64,000 bases of DNA from Prochlorococcus sp. AG-402-K16 (GTDB lineage Bacteria > Cyanobacteriota > Cyanobacteriia > PCC-6307 > Cyanobiaceae): the NCBI GenBank assembly GCA_003216795.1, contig QCIH01000001.1, positions 186,001 through 250,000 on the forward strand, read 5' to 3'. The notes beneath the pieces were generated by a model. That model was not told the origin of the DNA and searched no databases. It worked only from the letters and a program-made list of their open reading frames with translations. Of this stretch, positions 58,226-64,000 are shown in pieces; positions within the stretch are counted from its first letter, which is position 1, and each line of letters opens with the position of its first letter. The position numbers were made by a program, and so were the translations under genes.

Positions 58226-59980
58226 TTAAAAACCAGAAACCATGTCTGCTATTGCAATAGGTCCACCTATAGTGCCAACTAGAGCCAAATGAGCAGTTTC
58301 AACATCGTCTTGATGATCAAAAGAGCTATTTGCGTAAGTAATAGAATCGTTTAATCCTGCAAAAGCGGTTAAATTAGCTGTGTCAGCTTTAACGTTAACA
58401 ACTTCAGAATCAATAGTGGACCATGTAGTAACTCTTGAATCAGCTGTGGATAATAAATCAGTTTTTTCAATTGAACCATGTATTGTTGAATTCCATTCTG
58501 CTGAAAGAACAGCTAGATCATCTGTATCAATATTGCCGTCGAAATCTGCATCAACATCATCAAAATCACTAGCAGAATCAAAAGCTAGTTTACCGGCATT
58601 TAGGAATGCTAAATCCTTTAAGGAAACTCTTCCATCGAAGTTAAGATCGCCTTGAAATGTAACTACGTTTTTAGTAACTTTTGAAATATCATTAGTTCCA
58701 TTTAAGTCATCATTATTTTGTCCATCTAACCTGAAGAAGTCTAAATCTGAAAGTTTAGTTCCAGCAGAAACTGTATCTTTGATAGTTACATCAAATTTAA
58801 GCTTAAATTTATCAGCTGGAGTAGTATCAAAGCCAGTTCCATCAACAGTTGATAATTGAGTTTCAAAACCTTCAATTAGGTTAGGGGTCATATTTGATGA
58901 ACCTTCTAAATAAGTACTAACAAAAGTATTATCTAAACCGGATTTTAGTGAGATCTGAGATGATGCGACATCTACAAGTTTTACCTTATCTAACATCTCG
59001 GAATATGTTCCTACATTAGTCCAATAAGTTTCAGCAGTAACAGTACTTCCTGATCTAACTAGGAAAGTAGTTTCATCGGAACCAATATGTCTTTGTGTAT
59101 AGATGTTTGTACCAAAATCTTCAAATTGAGATTTTGCTTCGTGTAAGGTAACTTTATTTAAAGCTAGTTCAGAAACATTATCTGTTTCCTCAGCTGTTGT
59201 AACATCTGCCTCTTCTAGAGAAAGGATATCAGCAGTATTTGAACCAGCCCGATCAGAAACAACAGTATCATAAATGTTTGTTATTGCTGAAAGATTTAAT
59301 TCACCTTGCTTAGCAGTAAGTGTGTCAGATATTTCTTCAGTTACAAGCAGTCCAGTATCAAGATCAATTATAGTATTATCTTCCTGAATTTCATAGAGCA
59401 TATCAGTGTAACCAACATGCGCGGGGTTTTCAGCGTCATAAAGTACATTAACTGTTTTAGTAAAGGAAGAGTCTAATAAGTTCTCAATCTCAGCATCACT
59501 ATTAATAGTTACATCTTCAAGAGTAAATAATTCTGTCCATTCATCAGCTCCTGCATCAGAACTGGCAACACCTGTGCCTCCACTTACCTTGTCTAAAACA
59601 GCTCCAGTGAATCTTATTTTATCTCCTGATAAGAAATCGTATGAAACACCAGTTGTAAAATCAGTACCCGCTGTAAATTTGGTACCAGCAAAATCTTTGA
59701 AGAGTGATTGTCCGCCTGAAACACTGTCAAAACCAAGTGTTACATCTATAGTTTCAAGGTTAATGATTGAGCTGTCTGCAGCATCATTTACCTTTACATA
59801 ATATTTGATTTTATAGTCAGCACCACCTCCTACTCCAAGGTCAGTATCCCATTTGGTAGTGGTACCATGATCACCAATAAGTATGCCCGAAATAGCATCA
59901 GTATGTGAACCATGACCATCTTGGTTATAAATCTCATATTTATATTCAAGAGCGTTACTTGTAAAGGTGAAAGCAGCCAT
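58226..59980 (-). CDS. Putative T1SS-secreted protein with C-terminal dockerin-like EF-hand module
   Basis: GDLNFDGRVSLKDLAFLNAGKL...DADFDGNIDTDDLAVL; no Sec signal. Confidence 0.7.
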   Translation of the reverse strand: MAAFTFTSNALEYKYEIYNQDGHGSHTDAISGILIGDHGTTTKWDTDLGVGGGADYKIKYYVKVNDAADSSIINLETIDVTLGFDSVSGGQSLFKDFAGTKFTAGTDFTTGVSYDFLSGDKIRFTGAVLDKVSGGTGVASSDAGADEWTELFTLEDVTINSDAEIENLLDSSFTKTVNVLYDAENPAHVGYTDMLYEIQEDNTIIDLDTGLLVTEEISDTLTAKQGELNLSAITNIYDTVVSDRAGSNTADILSLEEADVTTAEETDNVSELALNKVTLHEAKSQFEDFGTNIYTQRHIGSDETTFLVRSGSTVTAETYWTNVGTYSEMLDKVKLVDVASSQISLKSGLDNTFVSTYLEGSSNMTPNLIEGFETQLSTVDGTGFDTTPADKFKLKFDVTIKDTVSAGTKLSDLDFFRLDGQNNDDLNGTNDISKVTKNVVTFQGDLNFDGRVSLKDLAFLNAGKLAFDSASDFDDVDADFDGNIDTDDLAVLSAEWNSTIHGSIEKTDLLSTADSRVTTWSTIDSEVVNVKADTANLTAFAGLNDSITYANSSFDHQDDVETAHLALVGTIGGPIAIADMVSGF

Positions 59981-60279
59981 GAAAAATTTTATCTGTTATA
60001 TGTATACGATTAATATAGCACCTTAAATCAGATAATTTTTAGATTTTTTTTTAGGTTTAATTTTTAAGATATTTTTTTTGTATTAGCATGAACAAAAATT
60101 ATTTAGTGTATTCTAAAAGCCAAGTCTACGACTGCGATATCTAAATTCATTAAAAAACAAATAAGCAAATATTTTGTATAGTAATTTACATTTTAAATAT
60201 ATGAAAATCTTGACAATATTTTACATTGATTTTGTATGTCTTAAATTCTGTATAATGCTATACCAAATTCAAGTGTTAA

Positions 60280-63045
60280 TTAAAGAGAATTGTCGTTTGA
60301 AGCATTAAAGGATGGAGGCAACAATCCACTATCTAATAAATCTTGATGTTCTAAATATGCAGAGTTATCAAAATTTATTATGGTGTCTAATTCTGTGATA
60401 GAACCAACCCGAAGGCCTGTAGTTTCTTCTTGAATATTTTCTGGAACTTGCCACTTTGTTTCATTCCAGGAAACATCATGGTCAACAGAATTATGAATTG
60501 ATTTCATAAAATCCTGCTCTAAGACAGCAATATCACTAATCGATATTTCTCCATCAAAATTTGCATCTACGTCTTTTGATGCAATAAAAGAATTTTGATC
60601 GGCATATAATTTACCTGCATTTAAATATGCCAAATCAGATAGAGAAACCCTACCATCATAATTTAAATCTCCTTGGTAGGTGATTATGTTTCTCGAAAGA
60701 AGATTACCGTTATTTTCTATAGCTTCATTATTTTTAAAATCATCTCCATCGATTGAGTAAAAACTTTCAGCAGCTATAGATTCTCCAACCTGCCCATTAA
60801 CTTTTACATCTAATTCAATCGAAAATGATTCGGATGTAGTGTCATCCCAAGAACTTGCTTTCCCATCATTGGATACTGAAGTTACACTATATCCTGCTAC
60901 TGTATTTTCTCCTGATTCTGATAAATTTAACCTCTGTCCATAATTAATTAGGGTAAGTTGATTAGCTGAATCTAAGTTCTCAGCAATTATTGAATCTAAC
61001 TCAGTTTCAAAGTTTCCAATATTAGACCACCAAGACCTTCCGCTAACAGTTGATCCATTTCTTATTAAAAAAGTCTTTGCATTAGAACCAACAACTCTTT
61101 GAGTCCAGAGAGTTGTGCCATGTTCAACCAAATTAGCAAAAGTTTGATAGGTATATATCTCATTAGTTCTATCTATTTCAATAGAAAGATTAGATTCGTC
61201 AAAACCTAATTCATTTAAAGAACCTATATATGCATTGTCTAAGTCTCCATTATTGTCAGTATCTTGATAATTAGATAGAACAGTATCAAAGTCATTGGAA
61301 ATAAAATTCAAATCAAGAGTTTCACCATTTTCAGTACCTCTCTCCACATTTTGATCAAAAGATAAGTTTTTAATTCTAAAAAGCTCGACATAATTAGTAT
61401 TAATTCTTTCGGTAGCAGATAATTCACTTCCAATAGAACCAGAGACTCTAAATCCCTCTTTTAGTTTGTCGCCATACATGCCATTAAAAACCTGGCTATC
61501 TAGATGTGAGTATGATTTTGCAAAATTTACATTATCTCCAAACTCAATATTTGAATTATTAAAATCTTTAAAAACACCATCAGCTAAATTAACTGTTAAA
61601 TCAAAAGATTCTAGATTCCATAAAGTATCGTAATTTGTTGTTTTTGCTTCGATTAATAAATCATATTTCTTTTGACTGTAGATCTCATCAAATACTGTTT
61701 GTTCTCCAGAGTCATCCAAAGTCCACAAGTTGACGCCATTAACTTGTTCACCGGTTTCAGAATCAAGAAGTTTATAGCTATATCTCAAAATAGCCACATC
61801 ATTATCTATTTCTTTCTCATTAACAGGATAGGTGGTTTCTCCTAAATTATAGATTTGAACATTTCCAGCATCATTTATACCTCCATTTAAAGAACTTACC
61901 GCAAGAGTATTTCCATCTTCGGAAAAACTTAGTGATGATCCAAAGTTCTCATTTACTTCTGAACCTCCCAAATCAAAACCCGATTGTCTCCATAAATTTG
62001 CATTCTGATCAAAATTAAAAACTCTGACTTGACCTGAATCTATATTATTTGAAAAATCATGTTTAATTGAACCAACGCCTAAATATTCCCCATTGTTTGA
62101 TAAATCTAATGAATAAGAACTTAAATCTCCAATCTTGCTTCCATCTATATCGTTACCTTTCTTGATCCAATTATCATTTAATGAATCATATTCATAAACT
62201 CTTACGTGGCCAGAATTGATTAAACTATTGCCATCATTTTTCATCGCACCAATTGCGATAAGAGAGCCATCTAATTCATTATTTGGGGAGGCTATGCTTA
62301 TTACAGTTCCAGATTCATCAGTATTTTCTTCTCCAACAATGTTATTTCCTAACTTTGTCCATTGATTATTATTTAAATAGTAAGAAGAAACGAAACCTTT
62401 TTTATCAACTGATCCCTTTTCTGGAGAACCAATCGCAATTAAATCATTATTTAAATCTACTGAATATCCAAGATTTTCATTTGATATATTTCCATAAAAT
62501 GGGTCACTAATTTCTTCCCATTCGCCTGAAGAGTCACTAAAGCCAAAAACATTTACTGATCCTGCATCTTTCTCTCCGTTCAACAAATCATAATGTGGAT
62601 CACCAACCGCAATACGTAATCCATCATTAGAAAGATTAATTGACCAACCAAATGAATCGTTATTTTCACTCCCAGTTATTTGATTTCCTAATGGTTGCCA
62701 GCTATTATTCTGAAATCCGTAAATACTTACAAAACCATTACTATTTTCATCTCCAGGTGATCCAACTGCTAGTACTTCTCCATTCTCTGATAAATCAATC
62801 GAATAACCAAAATTCTCATTGAAAGATAACCCTGAAATAGTCTCTCCTAATTGAACATTATTTGGATCAGCAAGATTGTATACTTTTACATTTCCTGAAT
62901 TAATTAAACCTGAAATATCATCATTACTGTAAGGAGAACTGACTGCTAGGGTATTTGAATTATTTGCATAGGAAATATCCCAGCCAAAATTCTCACTTTT
63001 GACTGAATTTTCAATTTCTTCTGTTTTATTCCAAATTGAAGCCAA
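60280..63045 (-). CDS. Putative secreted FG-GAP-like repeat protein with same C-terminal dockerin-like module
   Basis: Repeats FGYSIDLSENGEVLAVGSP...VSIYGF; GDLNYDGRVSLSDLAYLNAGKL...DANFDGEISISDIAVL. Confidence 0.7.
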   Translation of the reverse strand: MASIWNKTEEIENSVKSENFGWDISYANNSNTLAVSSPYSNDDISGLINSGNVKVYNLADPNNVQLGETISGLSFNENFGYSIDLSENGEVLAVGSPGDENSNGFVSIYGFQNNSWQPLGNQITGSENNDSFGWSINLSNDGLRIAVGDPHYDLLNGEKDAGSVNVFGFSDSSGEWEEISDPFYGNISNENLGYSVDLNNDLIAIGSPEKGSVDKKGFVSSYYLNNNQWTKLGNNIVGEENTDESGTVISIASPNNELDGSLIAIGAMKNDGNSLINSGHVRVYEYDSLNDNWIKKGNDIDGSKIGDLSSYSLDLSNNGEYLGVGSIKHDFSNNIDSGQVRVFNFDQNANLWRQSGFDLGGSEVNENFGSSLSFSEDGNTLAVSSLNGGINDAGNVQIYNLGETTYPVNEKEIDNDVAILRYSYKLLDSETGEQVNGVNLWTLDDSGEQTVFDEIYSQKKYDLLIEAKTTNYDTLWNLESFDLTVNLADGVFKDFNNSNIEFGDNVNFAKSYSHLDSQVFNGMYGDKLKEGFRVSGSIGSELSATERINTNYVELFRIKNLSFDQNVERGTENGETLDLNFISNDFDTVLSNYQDTDNNGDLDNAYIGSLNELGFDESNLSIEIDRTNEIYTYQTFANLVEHGTTLWTQRVVGSNAKTFLIRNGSTVSGRSWWSNIGNFETELDSIIAENLDSANQLTLINYGQRLNLSESGENTVAGYSVTSVSNDGKASSWDDTTSESFSIELDVKVNGQVGESIAAESFYSIDGDDFKNNEAIENNGNLLSRNIITYQGDLNYDGRVSLSDLAYLNAGKLYADQNSFIASKDVDANFDGEISISDIAVLEQDFMKSIHNSVDHDVSWNETKWQVPENIQEETTGLRVGSITELDTIINFDNSAYLEHQDLLDSGLLPPSFNASNDNSL

Positions 63046-63133
63046 ATATTATCCCGACTAAGACTAAAATAAGCCTTTTTTTTAAAGAAGTAAATCAAAT
63101 CTAGGATATATGTAAAAAAGGTTACCTACTTTC

Positions 63134-64000
63134 CTAAGTCTCACAAAAGTTAATAGTTTTGTATTGTGCTTCCAATGCTCCTAAGTTCTTAGCTTTTTCC
63201 CAATCATTGCAAGCATTATTTAACTTTTCTAATTTAAAAAAAATCTCACCTCTTTTCAAAAAAGCTCTTCTTTTATCTTTCTCAGATTTTGAATTCACTA
63301 TAATTTTGTTTAAAGCATTAATAGCTGCATTTTTGTTTCCTAAAAAATCAAAGGCTAAAGCTCTTGCAAAAAAAATTCTCGAATCATAAGTTTTCCACTT
63401 ACTTTTAAGTAGTGCACATGAAATTTCTAAATTTCTTAAGGCCTCATCATTATTCGAAATTTGACTAGAAATTTTTGTTAATTCATCAAGCATTTTTAGG
63501 TAATTATTAAAAATATTGGGGACTTTGATATCTGACTTGCAATTTTCTAATTCTTCATTTTGTTCATAAAAATCTTGGTTGTTTTGTATTTTATCCTTGA
63601 GATTTGAATTTAAATTACTTAAATTATTTACTTTATTTCCTTCTCCTTGAAAATCTCTAGAATAATGAGATGGAATTTTCCTTAATTTTGGTTTATTTAG
63701 ATATTCATTTAAGAATTCTTCGGCAAGCAATGACGAAATCGCAAAATTTAATCCTTCTGTTTCTTTAAAGACAAAAGAATTAATACCTATTACACATCCA
63801 CTTTTATCTAAAAGAGGTCCACCCGAATTGCCTTGATTTATTGCAGCATCAGTTTGAATAAGTTTCCCATCATTTCTAATAGCGCTAATTATTCCCCTTG
63901 TAATTGAAAAACCTAATCCTCTAGGAGAACCAATAGCTACAACTTCTCTTCCAACTGCTGTATTTTCTAAATTTATTTTGAGCACATTACCTTTTATAAA
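63134..64000 (-). CDS. HtrA/DegP-like trypsin-fold protease with C-terminal helical/TPR-like region (5' end outside window)
   Basis: TDAAINQGNSGGPLLDKSGCVIGINSF; frame stays open to window end. Confidence 0.8.
   Translation of the reverse strand, partial: FIKGNVLKINLENTAVGREVVAIGSPRGLGFSITRGIISAIRNDGKLIQTDAAINQGNSGGPLLDKSGCVIGINSFVFKETEGLNFAISSLLAEEFLNEYLNKPKLRKIPSHYSRDFQGEGNKVNNLSNLNSNLKDKIQNNQDFYEQNEELENCKSDIKVPNIFNNYLKMLDELTKISSQISNNDEALRNLEISCALLKSKWKTYDSRIFFARALAFDFLGNKNAAINALNKIIVNSKSEKDKRRAFLKRGEIFFKLEKLNNACNDWEKAKNLGALEAQYKTINFCET

Noticed and set aside
62283-62822. Plus-strand ORFs opposite the FG-GAP-like protein
   Set aside because: Repetitive antisense translation of a repeat-rich gene

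Overview
AT-rich picocyanobacterial window, most likely Prochlorococcus (inferred from gene content: arsenate/phosphate cluster, hli, DUF1651-like proteins). The central ~36 kb (about 2.4-38.4 kb) is a genomic island built by repeated insertion at one tRNA-Pro(TGG) gene. The only intact copy is at 20916-20989. Three truncated 5' halves lie to its left (2458, 3444, 4654) and four truncated 3' halves to its right (22773, 26042, 33964, 38392), splitting the island into stacked elements that resemble tycheposons. Two carry their own tyrosine recombinase. Element A (~4.7-20.9 kb) has a VapE-like primase/helicase and a phosphate/arsenate cargo (arsR, gap, arsJ, chrA, pstS, porin, phoB/phoR). Element B (~26.0-34.0 kb) looks like a viral satellite: RepA-like ATPase, zinc-ribbon protein, HK97 protease-capsid fusion, and no terminase, portal or tail. 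The others lack an integrase and carry cargo (a COG0523-like GTPase with two phosphoesterases; RRM, hli and DUF1330 genes; MKRLLL-leader secreted proteins). The strongest structural observation is that most elements have a pair of 8-10 bp direct repeats (period 10-12 bp) inside both ends. The repeat sequence matches between the two ends of an element but differs between elements. Beyond 40 kb is a type I secretion locus (HlyD-like MFP, peptidase-ABC, parvulin-like PPIase) with a 4164-aa cadherin-like giant protein and two putative secreted proteins ending in dockerin-like EF-hand modules. All calls come from reading the sequence and ORF track; no search was run.
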